Assembly: GCF_000478825.2 (NCBI RefSeq)
Contig: NZ_CP007542.1
Coordinates: 3,410,001-3,474,000, forward strand
Source: Synechocystis sp. PCC 6714
GTDB lineage: Bacteria; Cyanobacteriota; Cyanobacteriia; Cyanobacteriales; Microcystaceae
Direction of reading: 5' to 3'
DNA length: 64,000 bases
The notes below the pieces were generated by a model. That model made no database searches. It was not told where the DNA came from and worked only from the letters and a program-made list of their open reading frames with translations. The position numbers and the translations under genes are program-made. The number at the start of each line of letters is the position of its first letter. Position 1 is the first letter of the stretch. Below are positions 33,481-42,011 of the stretch, piece after piece.

Positions 33481-35958
33481 ATGGATCCACTTACTCAAAT
33501 TAAAAATTTAATAGTCTCAAGAAATTATTTAGATGCAATTGCCCATCTAGAGAAAATACTAGAAACAAACTATAATGACCTAACGGCTTGCTTTTATTTG
33601 GTGTTGACTTATATTCTATTAGGAGAGCCAGAAAATGCTGAGGCGATATGGTTATCTTTTTTACTAGATAAAAACTCAGAAGAGACTGATTTATATATTG
33701 CTCAACTCCGTTCATTTTTGGAAGAACAGTTTTCCGAAAATTTGACCAATGAAAATTTAGAAAATGCTAAAAATATTTATCAAGTATTACAATCACTAAG
33801 TTCAGAATACCAAAATACAGAATTGCTAAACGAACTGGAAAAAAAAATTATTGCCTTAGCAGATAATCTAACGACCCGAGGACATCATAATCATGCCGCA
33901 GAAGTTTACCAAGAAGCCATAGCGTTGGGAGTAAATGATCCATTTATTTGGTATTCACTAGCACTTAATCATTGGCATTTAGAAGAGTTTGCCGAGTCCG
34001 AAAAATACTTAATCAATTCTATATCTAATAATGCATGTAATGGTAAGGTTTTCTACCTTATGGGAAAGGTTTCTGAAAAACTGGGAAAGATAGAATCGGC
34101 TATTAAGTATTACAAAAAATCTATTCTTGAGCCATCTTCTCCCCATAACTACTATCTAAGTTTAGCGGATATTTTGATTGACTCTCAAAAATGGACGGAA
34201 GCCATAGAAGCTATATCAACAGGACTCAAAAATCTCCCTAATAATGGTTATTTATTAATGAAAATAGGGGAAATATATCAAGGTCAAGGCAACTTAGACC
34301 TCGCCAATTACTACTTAGGCTATGGACATTACTATTCAGGGGAGTCCGGCTCTCTTCATACAGCCTTACCATATCTTGAAAAATTCTATCAAAATAATCT
34401 ATATAACGAGCTTAAAAATTTTCGTTTTTATGAAATGTTAGCAAATGCCTATGCAATGTCTAATTTGACCGAGGAATCTATTTTAATTCTACAAAAAATG
34501 ATTGAATTGTTTCCTGAGCGAATACTTACTATCAATCGTCTTATCTTATGTTGTTTACCTGTTCTGTACATAAATCCTAAGCAAATACAGGAATGTAGAA
34601 AACGTTTTGCAAAACTTCTTGTTAATCTTATTCAGGATACCGATCTTAAAAACCCAGTTCATCAGCAAGATGTCATCCGTAGCTTTTTGGCTAAGACAAA
34701 TTTTTATTTAGGATATCAAAATAAAAATGATCTTTTATTACAAAAAATGTATGGAAATTATGTTTACCAGGTTTTACAAAAAGCTCTACCACACTGGACA
34801 GTCAACATAGAGATATCTCCACCTTACATAATTAGAAAAATAAAAGTTGGTATCGTTTCTTATCGTATGCAAGGCTTGGGCCTACTTTATTTGGGATGGC
34901 TAAAATATATTAATAAAAATAAGTTTGAGATTAATACTTATTATTTACTTGATTCTCCTGATGATGATGTTCCTGGCATTAAAGATGATTTCAAGGAATA
35001 CAGTGATAATTTCACTCCCATTGTTTTAAAATCTAAATCCTTCAATGAATATGCTCAAAAAATCAGGGATGATAACCTTGATGTACTTATTTATCCAGAA
35101 ATAGGGATGGATCCATTTTTTACTCTTTTCACCAATCTTAGGCTTGCTCCTATTCAGTGTACAACCTGGGCCCATCCCATCACTTCAGGTAGTTTTACTA
35201 TAGATTACTTTCTCTCCAGTGATTTAATGGAGCCGGAGGACGGAGATAAACATTATTCAGAACAATTGGTTAAACTGCCCAATATTGGTTTTTCTCTTCC
35301 ACCAGTTCATCCTCCTATCGAAGGCAAATCTCGACTCGATTTTAATCTAAGTGAAGAAAAAATAATATATTTCTGTTCACAATCTCTCTTTAAATACTTA
35401 CCTCAACATGACTACATTTTTCCGGCCATTGCACAAGTTAGTAAGAAATTTGAATTTGTTTTTCTTGATCCTATGCATGGTCAAGCTGTTACCGATTGTT
35501 TTCGAGAACGGCTCAGACTTGCGTTTGAGCAATATGCTCTGGATTATGAAAAATACTGTAAATTTTTGCCAAGGTTAAATAATCTTGATTTTGTTCGCCT
35601 TAATACTCTAGCTGATATATTCTTGGACTGTTTGAGCTGGTCAGGTGGGCTCACTACCCGCCACGCCATTGGCTGTGGTCTACCTATAGTCACTTGTCCA
35701 GGGAAATTTATGCGTTCGCGTCATTCCTATGGCATGTTGAAAATGATTGGTGTTACCGAGACGATTGCCACTAATGCGGAGCAGTATATTGAAATCGCCG
35801 TTAGATTGGGGACTGATTCAATTTGGCGAGAAGAAGTTAACGAAAAAATGGAGTCTAATAAACACAAGCTATTTGATGATCAACTATGTATCTTGTCTCT
35901 GGAAAATTTCTTCCAAGATGCTGTTGTGGAATGTTCTCGTCATAATAACAACCTATAA
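33481..35958 (+). CDS. SPINDLY-like TPR protein with O-GlcNAc-transferase-type domain
   Basis: 825 residues from the ATG at 33481 (MDPLTQIKNLIVSR); the frame is open to 33436 without a better start. Residues 1 to about 330 are tetratricopeptide repeats (AIAHLEKILETNYNDLTACF, WTEAIEAISTGLKNLPNNGY and others). The C-terminal half matches bacterial SPINDLY/OGT (GT41): IQCTTWAHPITSGSFTIDYF, SSDLMEPEDGDKHYSEQLVK, DIFLDCLSWSGGLTTRHAI and GLPIVTCPGKFMRSRHSYGM. GT41 enzymes transfer GlcNAc or fucose to Ser/Thr of proteins. The gene ends 24 bases from the convergent end of the pilin operon. A role in pilin glycosylation is a plausible inference. Confidence 0.9.
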   Translation: MDPLTQIKNLIVSRNYLDAIAHLEKILETNYNDLTACFYLVLTYILLGEPENAEAIWLSFLLDKNSEETDLYIAQLRSFLEEQFSENLTNENLENAKNIYQVLQSLSSEYQNTELLNELEKKIIALADNLTTRGHHNHAAEVYQEAIALGVNDPFIWYSLALNHWHLEEFAESEKYLINSISNNACNGKVFYLMGKVSEKLGKIESAIKYYKKSILEPSSPHNYYLSLADILIDSQKWTEAIEAISTGLKNLPNNGYLLMKIGEIYQGQGNLDLANYYLGYGHYYSGESGSLHTALPYLEKFYQNNLYNELKNFRFYEMLANAYAMSNLTEESILILQKMIELFPERILTINRLILCCLPVLYINPKQIQECRKRFAKLLVNLIQDTDLKNPVHQQDVIRSFLAKTNFYLGYQNKNDLLLQKMYGNYVYQVLQKALPHWTVNIEISPPYIIRKIKVGIVSYRMQGLGLLYLGWLKYINKNKFEINTYYLLDSPDDDVPGIKDDFKEYSDNFTPIVLKSKSFNEYAQKIRDDNLDVLIYPEIGMDPFFTLFTNLRLAPIQCTTWAHPITSGSFTIDYFLSSDLMEPEDGDKHYSEQLVKLPNIGFSLPPVHPPIEGKSRLDFNLSEEKIIYFCSQSLFKYLPQHDYIFPAIAQVSKKFEFVFLDPMHGQAVTDCFRERLRLAFEQYALDYEKYCKFLPRLNNLDFVRLNTLADIFLDCLSWSGGLTTRHAIGCGLPIVTCPGKFMRSRHSYGMLKMIGVTETIATNAEQYIEIAVRLGTDSIWREEVNEKMESNKHKLFDDQLCILSLENFFQDAVVECSRHNNNL

Positions 35959-35982
35959 AACTTTCACTGACGTTTTTTGTCT

Positions 35983-36774
35983 TTATTTAGGGAGGGAAAC
36001 CGTAATTCGTCCATCTGATTCAATTTTCACTGTGCCTCCTAATTTTTCTATCTCGTCGATTACTCTCTTAACAGTTTTTTCATCAGGTCGATTGGCTAAA
36101 ACCCCTACCCAAGCGCCAATCCTGGCTTCTTTACTATCAGGTTTTGCTTCTAAAATCCGTAGTGAATTTTCACTAATTCTAACCATTTTTTGCCCTTCCT
36201 CATCACCATAAGCTTTTGCCCAGTCAATGGATTGACGATAGGACTCTTTGGCTTCATCGGTGTTTCCTAAAAAGAGCAATTCATTATTACCTTTGGCTCG
36301 CCAGAGATAATAAGGCTGGATTTTGGTGATAAATTTCTTAGGCATTTTGGACAATGCCTCTCCCAGAAGTTGGGCGCTGACTTGAGGCTGTCCAGCAAAC
36401 AAAGACGTGGCCACATCTAGCTTGGAAAGGGCATCGGTAAAAAGTGGATCTTTATCTACCAACACTTGATAGTATTCTGGCAAGAGTCCATATCCAGTCT
36501 GATTTCGTACCGGAGTATCACCGAAATATTGAATAAAGCCCAGATAAACCCAGTCAGCGATAATATTATCAAATCCAATGCTTGGAGAACGGTGTAGTAA
36601 ATTTAGTTGAATGGCTTCATCCTGTGATAGTTTTTCATAGTCTTCTTCAGATAATCGATTTTGGACATTCCCAAGACTCATATTCTGAATTGTAACAATA
36701 CCAGCAGAGCCAAAAATTATTAGGAACCAAGGAACAATAGAAGAAAGCCAGGATCTGATCTGGATAGAAATCAT
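35983..36774 (-). CDS. Membrane-anchored protein of the pilin operon, function unknown
   Basis: About 263 residues from the ATG at 36774, or 280 from a TTG at 36825. One hydrophobic anchor (WLSSIVPWFLIIFGSAGIVTI) is near the N-terminus; the remainder is soluble and helical, with repeat-like segments (DPLFTDALSKLDVATSLFAG, TDEAKESYRQSIDWAKAYGD) resembling TPR. It corresponds in position to sll1696 of PCC 6803, which by memory is cotranscribed with pilA1 and pilA2. It may help pilin assembly or modification, but nothing direct shows that. Confidence 0.8.
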   Translation of the reverse strand: MISIQIRSWLSSIVPWFLIIFGSAGIVTIQNMSLGNVQNRLSEEDYEKLSQDEAIQLNLLHRSPSIGFDNIIADWVYLGFIQYFGDTPVRNQTGYGLLPEYYQVLVDKDPLFTDALSKLDVATSLFAGQPQVSAQLLGEALSKMPKKFITKIQPYYLWRAKGNNELLFLGNTDEAKESYRQSIDWAKAYGDEEGQKMVRISENSLRILEAKPDSKEARIGAWVGVLANRPDEKTVKRVIDEIEKLGGTVKIESDGRITVSLPK

Positions 36775-36902
36775 AGCAATAACAAACAGCAAACGCTTAG
36801 GTATCTCAGGTTTTACTAAGAGCAAGGATGTGCGACAGCCGTTAATTTATCGTTTTACTTACACCAAAGGCAATACTTTGTATAGCGTTTAGAGAGAATT
36901 GA

Positions 36903-37382
36903 CTAATTAATTTGAACTCCACCGCTACAACTACCTAGGGAGGATGAAGGGGCCGATACGGCTCCCCCAGGGGTTGAACTTTGGCAGAGAATTATTTCAT
37001 AGGAGCCGTTATTGTAATAAACTCCTTGGGAATAGTTACGGGAAGCATCTAGACCACCACTTCTGGTAACAGCCTGACTGGTACTATAGTTACCTCCAAC
37101 CGGTGTATTAAGGGGAAGAAGGTCAAAGTAGTTGCCATTGGGATTAACGCCGAGGGAGCTATAATCAGGGGCAAACTGTTGGTGCTCAAAAAAATAAGCC
37201 TGTTGCAAGTAACCCACGTTGCTGAGCATTTTGATGCCTTCAGTTTCCTTTGCTTTAGCCACTTGTCTTATCAAAACTGGCCAAGTCATGGCAGACAGAA
37301 TGCCAATGACCAAAAACACCACCACGAGCTCCAGTATGGTGAACCCCTTGTTCTCAAGCTTCACCTTGGGTTTTTTAAACAT
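36903..37382 (-). CDS. pilA2: Type IV pilin-like protein PilA2
   Basis: 160 residues from the ATG at 37382 (MFKKPKVKLENKGFT); a TTG at 37400 would add six. The prepilin peptidase site is KG|FTILELVVVFLVIGIL, with Glu at +5, followed by the hydrophobic N-terminal helix. The C-terminal part contains ILCQSSTPGG and LGSCSGGVQIN, two cysteines that can close the usual pilin disulfide loop. Second gene of the pilin operon; a terminator-like hairpin lies between pilA1 and pilA2. In PCC 6803 PilA2 is minor and not needed for motility, as I remember. Confidence 0.92.
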   Translation of the reverse strand: MFKKPKVKLENKGFTILELVVVFLVIGILSAMTWPVLIRQVAKAKETEGIKMLSNVGYLQQAYFFEHQQFAPDYSSLGVNPNGNYFDLLPLNTPVGGNYSTSQAVTRSGGLDASRNYSQGVYYNNGSYEIILCQSSTPGGAVSAPSSSLGSCSGGVQIN

Positions 37383-37523
37383 GAGCTTAAATTTGGTCAA
37401 GAACCAACTTTGTGCAGGGATTCAAAGATTGACTACCCAAAAACCTGTAGGGGGGACGGATTGACTAACGGGAGCAGCCCGATCTTGAACAAGTAGACGA
37501 GTAACCGTCCCTGCCCCCAGGCG

Positions 37524-37573
37524 AAAAAAAGCAACCGATGTTTTGTTGATGACAACCCAAACAATAGCATCGG
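37524..37573 (-). terminator. Rho-independent-type terminator after pilA1
   Basis: On the minus strand a stem CCGATG...CATCGG (37573-37568 with 37540-37535) closes a longer imperfect hairpin that includes GTTTGGGTTG paired with CAACAAAAC. It is followed by TTGCTTTTTTT. It sits 17 bases after the pilA1 stop and before pilA2, so it probably ends most pilA1 transcripts with some read-through. Confidence 0.75.
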
Positions 37574-37590
37574 AAGCAAGGAATCAACTA

Positions 37591-38025
37591 TTAGTTTGGA
37601 AAAGCCGTTGTAACCGTGAACTCTCCAGTACTGTCATCGTAGCTCACAGTACCAGTCTGATTAGTGGTTTTTTGTCCCGCTGGATCACTGGCTGTAGCAA
37701 GGCTAGTTGCTGCATCAGCATTACCGGCACTCGTAAAGGTGAAAAATTCACCTGTAGCAACCTTTGTATCTAGATCAGCGATACTCGAAGAAAACGTGGG
37801 ATTTTCAGTACGATACACTTGTTGAGCACGGTTTAAGGCACCTACACCGTTACGTCCTTCGGAGTTACGGGCCTTACCTACTTGGTTCATCAAGTTTGGT
37901 AGCGCAATAGCCGCCAGCACACCGATGATAATTACAACAACCAAAAGTTCAATTAAAGTAAAACCTTCGTTTTCTTTCTTCTGGGTCAAGTGGGAGAGCA
38001 GTTTGAATTTAAAATTACTAGCCAT
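37591..38025 (-). CDS. pilA1: Major type IV pilin PilA1, cysteine-free short variant
   Basis: 144 residues. Leader MASNFKFKLLSHLTQKKENE then G|FTLIELLVVVIIIGVLAA, the prepilin cleavage site with Glu at +5, and LNRAQQVYRTENPTFSSSI. The leader and helix are nearly those of PCC 6803 PilA1. The C-terminal domain is shorter, Ser/Thr/Ala-rich and contains no cysteine, so the usual C-terminal disulfide loop is missing. The ribosome-binding site AAGGAAG precedes the ATG. It forms the extracellular pilus with the Pil machinery encoded elsewhere. It is first in the operon, with a terminator directly downstream. Confidence 0.94.
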   Translation of the reverse strand: MASNFKFKLLSHLTQKKENEGFTLIELLVVVIIIGVLAAIALPNLMNQVGKARNSEGRNGVGALNRAQQVYRTENPTFSSSIADLDTKVATGEFFTFTSAGNADAATSLATASDPAGQKTTNQTGTVSYDDSTGEFTVTTAFPN

Positions 38026-38868
38026 GATTGTCTTCTTCCTTGTGTAGGGGGAATTAAAATAACTGGTCGGAACCCTTCTAGCTGTAACCTACCCATGGCT
38101 TCCCATTTATCTATCACTCTCCCCGAAAATTGTTGCCATAGACCCATAAAGTAGACTGGGAATGCCTCCAAGGTCACAAAAACGCAACTATGACCATCGC
38201 TCTCCACGAAGTCATCTATTCAAACAAGTCGCCCAAGCCGAGCATGGAGACTGAGCGTAAATTCCAGGAAACCGATCGCCGTCGCTGCATCGAACAGGTT
38301 CATGAAAGCTGGGCCTGTTTCTGAGTCCAGGTAAAAAAATCTTGGCCATAGAGAGCATCACCCATGTTTCATATCTCCTAGCCACTTTTCAATATCAGCC
38401 ATGGAGTCGAAATCCAAGAGCGCCTCTCCCAAATTTTCTAACTGGACAGTATCCAATTGCCGAATCTGGTGGGTTATTAATTGCGGTAATATCCCAAACC
38501 GCCGGGTCAACTGTAGCAAGATTAGGGTTGCCTCTCCTAGTTGTTCTCCTTGCTGAAGTCCTAGTTGCAGACCCCTTTCTAGGCCTTGTTGTTCACCTTT
38601 CTGCATCGACTCCGCCACAATACTTTGGTAGCCACTGATTCCCGCATGACTTCCTCCCTAAGGTATAGGTTAATTAAAGACTTTTCAAAATTAATACCAG
38701 CCAATAGCCGAAGACAGGCGGCTACATTATTGCGTTCAGCCCTGTCCTCGATTATATCTACCCGCCTCGCCGTAAACCTTCAGGCTTCGAACTTTTTGCC
38801 AACACTGTCAACGATAACAAAAACGGCTGATGGAGAAATGACGACGCTTCCACTTCCCACAGCCGAAT

Positions 38869-38963
38869 TATAGTTGATTTAATTGAAAGTAAGACACCGA
38901 CTAAAGCTAAAAGCGTCTTTGGTAAAGACTTTAGTCATCTCAATCTTATTTGAATTGACTATA
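38869..38963 (+). mobile_element. 95-bp MITE-like element, family 2, inside the nuclease pseudogene
   Basis: Runs from TATAGTTGATTTAATTGAAA to TTTGAATTGACTATA; nearly identical (reverse-complemented) to 7066-7160. It interrupts the Rpn-type coding sequence right after the fragment ending FERTVHSYRV. Confidence 0.85.
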
Positions 38964-39232
38964 CTCGATAAGAATGCACGGTTCGCTCAAACTGAAAACG
39001 GTCCTCAAATACCAATGGCGATTGGGTTAGTTTCAAATAAATCACCACCTGCTCAATGCCAGAGCCATACTGACGATGGAGCCGTACCCAATAGTCCAGC
39101 ATCCGCAAAGGCATTGCTGGTTTGGACTGGGGCTCTTTTTGGAACTCTAAATGTAGAATGCGTCCCCGATCCTGCAGAAAAAGTAATGTATCCGCCCGAA
39201 TCGGCTCCAGCTTCAACTCCGTATTCAACAGT

Positions 39233-39327
39233 TATAGTCGTTTTTAGTAAGATTGAGGCGGTCAAACTCACCGAAAAGCTTGTCAATAAAGACTTAAGCA
39301 GTCCCGAAACTATTTGAAATGACTATA
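39233..39327 (+). mobile_element. 95-bp MITE-like element, family 1, inside the nuclease pseudogene
   Basis: Runs from TATAGTCGTTTTTAGTAAGA to TTTGAAATGACTATA; differs at only a few bases from 63310-63404. It separates the N-terminal fragment of the Rpn-type nuclease from its catalytic core. Confidence 0.87.
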
Positions 39328-39431
39328 CCAGGAATTATCCCCGGAGTTTGGCAATAGCCAGTCCACAAGCGCTTAGGGATCTGCTTCCACCATAAACTTT
39401 AGAACGTTGTCAAAACCCATCCTAAACCTTT

Positions 39432-40766
39432 TCAACTTTGTGATTCAATCATTATCAATCCCCATTCCTCCTGTTCTGCAATCATTCCCATGATCAAATT
39501 TTTTGCATCTTCTGGTCTAACAGGAGTTAAATCTGCTGGGTAAAAAGGACGGATTTGCAAGTATCGAGACACTAGACTTTCAACGGTTTGGGGAGAATTC
39601 AACAAAGGTGCATAAAAGGCAGTAAGCAAAGTTCTATCTAACCAAGAATTTTGCTCAATAAAAGGAAAACACTGGGACAAGTTCAAAGGAATAAGTTTCT
39701 CTTGGTCAAGAATTGCTTGGCGGAAAGGTGCAAAGTTCTTAACACATGGGTGCAAATGAACAACTAAATTTTCTGGCGATTTTTCCGTCCAATTTCTGCT
39801 AGATTCTTTGTTCGATGCAATGGCATGGCCACACCAAAAATCAAGTAAGCGTTTATCGGGTTGTACCAACTCATAAAAACATAACTGTTCTTCTCGATCG
39901 GCATTTTCCAAGCCCATTGCCAGGTAGGCCGGCAGATTATCAGGTTCCTTAAATAATTTGTGCCAATCCCATTTTTGCCAGTCCACCATGTCCACCAGTG
40001 TCAGGCCCGATTGCGCCAAAGCATCAAAGAGCTCCGGTAATGTATAGCCCTTATCATTTTGGAAGAGATGATTCATTAAAATCCACTGATCACTGTCTAT
40101 TCTTGCCTGGCTAGAAGACCAAGTGGTTGCTTTCAAATTAACTCCATCTCCGAGGGCCGCATAAAACTCTCTAGCAATCCCCAACTCAGTTTCTTCTGGG
40201 TTGTCCTCCATTAGTCCCATTCTTTGAAATAGAGTTTGGGCCCGATAATAATTAAATCTTTGATAATAGCTGTGTAGATTGCCCCGAATGATGCCATCAG
40301 GTTGCAACACCTGGCCCAACTGCTTTAAGGTCAAAGCTAAATTAGGAAGCAGATAGAGAACATCACTGGCATTGATCAGGTCAAACTTTTGTCCTAACTG
40401 CCCCAAATCTTCGATCGCCAGCACGTGGAACTCAGCATCACCAAAGCCATGGTGTTTCAAGCGCTGTTCCGCAATCTTGACCGACTCCGGTGACATATCA
40501 ATGCCGACAATTTTTGCCCCTGGATTAGCCCAGGCCATTCTCAGTGTCGTCGCCCCTGTGCCACAGGCTACATCTAACAAAATCCGATTTTCTTGATCCT
40601 TAATCACCGTTTTATCCCGGCGGTAACGGGGGGTGGCTAAGCAATTTTTGTGCAGTTCTCCAATGTCTTGATTTAAAGGATCTTCGATGGAAATATCTGG
40701 ATAGGGATAGCTCTCAAACTGTTGGAGTGATTTCTCACGGTAGCTCAGGTCAAAATTTTCCGACAT
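39432..40766 (-). CDS. Class I SAM-dependent methyltransferase with long C-terminal domain
   Basis: 444 residues from the ATG at 40766 (MSENFDLSYREKSLQQFESY). The SAM-binding motif LLDVACGTGATTLRMA is near residue 66, with IVGIDMSPESVKIAEQRL and FDLINASDVLYLLPN as post-I and II motifs. The C-terminal 200 residues have no domain I recognise. In PCC 6803 the gene upstream of pilA1 (sll1693 by memory) is a similar protein, so the position is conserved. The target is unknown; methylation of a protein or glycan linked to pili is only a guess from location. Confidence 0.85.
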   Translation of the reverse strand: MSENFDLSYREKSLQQFESYPYPDISIEDPLNQDIGELHKNCLATPRYRRDKTVIKDQENRILLDVACGTGATTLRMAWANPGAKIVGIDMSPESVKIAEQRLKHHGFGDAEFHVLAIEDLGQLGQKFDLINASDVLYLLPNLALTLKQLGQVLQPDGIIRGNLHSYYQRFNYYRAQTLFQRMGLMEDNPEETELGIAREFYAALGDGVNLKATTWSSSQARIDSDQWILMNHLFQNDKGYTLPELFDALAQSGLTLVDMVDWQKWDWHKLFKEPDNLPAYLAMGLENADREEQLCFYELVQPDKRLLDFWCGHAIASNKESSRNWTEKSPENLVVHLHPCVKNFAPFRQAILDQEKLIPLNLSQCFPFIEQNSWLDRTLLTAFYAPLLNSPQTVESLVSRYLQIRPFYPADLTPVRPEDAKNLIMGMIAEQEEWGLIMIESQS

Positions 40767-40877
40767 TGGCACTCACAGGACTGGAAACTCAATCAGAATC
40801 ATATCCCTTCTGTCGGACTTTACACTAAAGACCAATGGGACTCATCGGAGGCACTACGGTTTCGTCGGGGGCTAGCC

Positions 40878-41990
40878 TTAGTCTGGGGGCAGATTGCGGC
40901 AGAAGGCTAGGGCGCTGTAGAGGTGAAAAGCTTTGTCCCAGTTAGTTTCTTCCCGGCGCAGAAAGGGAATGTGGGGATCGATTAGTTTAAGTAATTCCTG
41001 AAAATCTAGAGCCGTTTCCGCAAAGGCTTTGAATTCTTTCCAGACTGGTTTGTCAGGTAAATTAGTTTGCCATAGTTGGCTTAGTTGTTGCCATTGTTGG
41101 TGGGCAGTGCCCCGTTGCCCTTGGGCGGAGTCACCATTATCTAGGCTGACTCCCTGGGTAAATTCATAAATTTGGTCGCAAAAACGCAGAATCGTTTGGT
41201 GTTGGGGTAAATGTAAATCACAAATGCGGGCGTAATCTAAAATTTCAGTTTTGCGCTGGATTTTGCCCCGCACATTCACATCCACACATTCCTCAAAAAT
41301 GGGCAATAAACCCTCCACCGTTTGACCCACATCTTGCCAAGTAAAGCTAAAACTACCCTCCTCCTGCCGATTAATACGATAGCTAACCGTGACCACCGGA
41401 GACAAACTTTCAATGTGAAAAACCGGAAAAACCTTGAGGGCTAAAATGTCAGCCAATGGCACAGAAAAACTGGGAATTTGGGCTGCTTGGCATTGCTGAT
41501 GGTAATAGTTCAATTCCCCGATCGCCCCGGTGCGATAGAGCCGCCAAGCCCTACTGGGTAACTGTAGACGAGCTGTGTAGGGATCAATTTTCATTATTTC
41601 GCCAAACTGTACTGCCTTGGCCTGTTTTTCCGCTGGGGGCAACGGTTCTAACACAAAAATTCCCTGGGATTGGGCCTCAGGAGCCGCCTTAGCTTCCTCA
41701 ATGGCTGCCTGGTGCTCCGCCAAAGACCTTGCCGCTTCCGCTTGATGGTGGGCTTGGATACGACCCAGACCGGCCCGAATTTTTGACAGTAGTTGGGGAC
41801 TGTGGCTAATGACCAACAACTGGCGAAATTTTTGCTCCGCTTCGTTTAAATCCCCCCGGGCCTCCGCTAGCCGAGCTTGGTAGTACCCCGTCATGGGATT
41901 TTCTGCACCGTCCTCCCCGATCGCCGCCAACAGTTGCTCCGCTGTGGCCAGGTCTTGGCTATGAATGGCATCGGCAATGGCTTTATACAT
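40878..41990 (-). CDS. TPR-containing cytoplasmic protein, function unknown
   Basis: 370 residues. The N-terminal 100 residues contain about two TPR-like repeats (AIADAIHSQDLATAEQLLAA, GYYQARLAEARGDLNEAEQK). A Gln/Ala-rich helical linker (HHQAEAARSLAEHQAAIEEA) comes next, then a domain of about 230 residues with YTARLQLPSRAWRLYRTGAI and SFSFTWQDVGQTVEGLLPIF that I do not recognise. No signal peptide. It lies 21 bases downstream of rsmE on the same strand, suggesting cotranscription. Confidence 0.82.
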   Translation of the reverse strand: MYKAIADAIHSQDLATAEQLLAAIGEDGAENPMTGYYQARLAEARGDLNEAEQKFRQLLVISHSPQLLSKIRAGLGRIQAHHQAEAARSLAEHQAAIEEAKAAPEAQSQGIFVLEPLPPAEKQAKAVQFGEIMKIDPYTARLQLPSRAWRLYRTGAIGELNYYHQQCQAAQIPSFSVPLADILALKVFPVFHIESLSPVVTVSYRINRQEEGSFSFTWQDVGQTVEGLLPIFEECVDVNVRGKIQRKTEILDYARICDLHLPQHQTILRFCDQIYEFTQGVSLDNGDSAQGQRGTAHQQWQQLSQLWQTNLPDKPVWKEFKAFAETALDFQELLKLIDPHIPFLRREETNWDKAFHLYSALAFCRNLPPD

Positions 41991-42011
41991 AGGGAAACAG
42001 GCCGAAAAATA

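Larger units (their letters stand above)
38356..39412 (-). pseudogene. Rpn-type PD-(D/E)XK nuclease/transposase gene, broken by two MITEs
   Basis: Reading the minus strand, fragments of one Rpn-family protein appear in order. MGFDNVLKFMVEADP is followed by an in-frame stop, then ALVDWLLPNSGDN. After a 95-bp MITE comes NTELKLEPIRADTLLFLQD with GRILHLEFQKEPQ (nuclease core) and YGSGIEQVVIYLK. After a second MITE comes NNVAACLRLLAGINFEKSLI. A one-base frameshift at MRESV/GYQSIVAESMQ leads into the Gln/Gly-rich coiled tail QQGLERGLQLGLQQGEQLGE and the C-terminal DUF4351-like domain. It carries one nonsense, one frameshift and two insertions, so it is dead. Rpn proteins are recombination-promoting nucleases abundant in cyanobacteria. 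Confidence 0.85.

Noticed and set aside
38190-38324. 44-residue open frame upstream of pilA1
   Set aside because: Has an ATG and normal-looking residues (MTIALHEVIYSNKS) but no family match I know, and it lies antisense in the pilA1 promoter region. It could be a gene fragment; not enough evidence.
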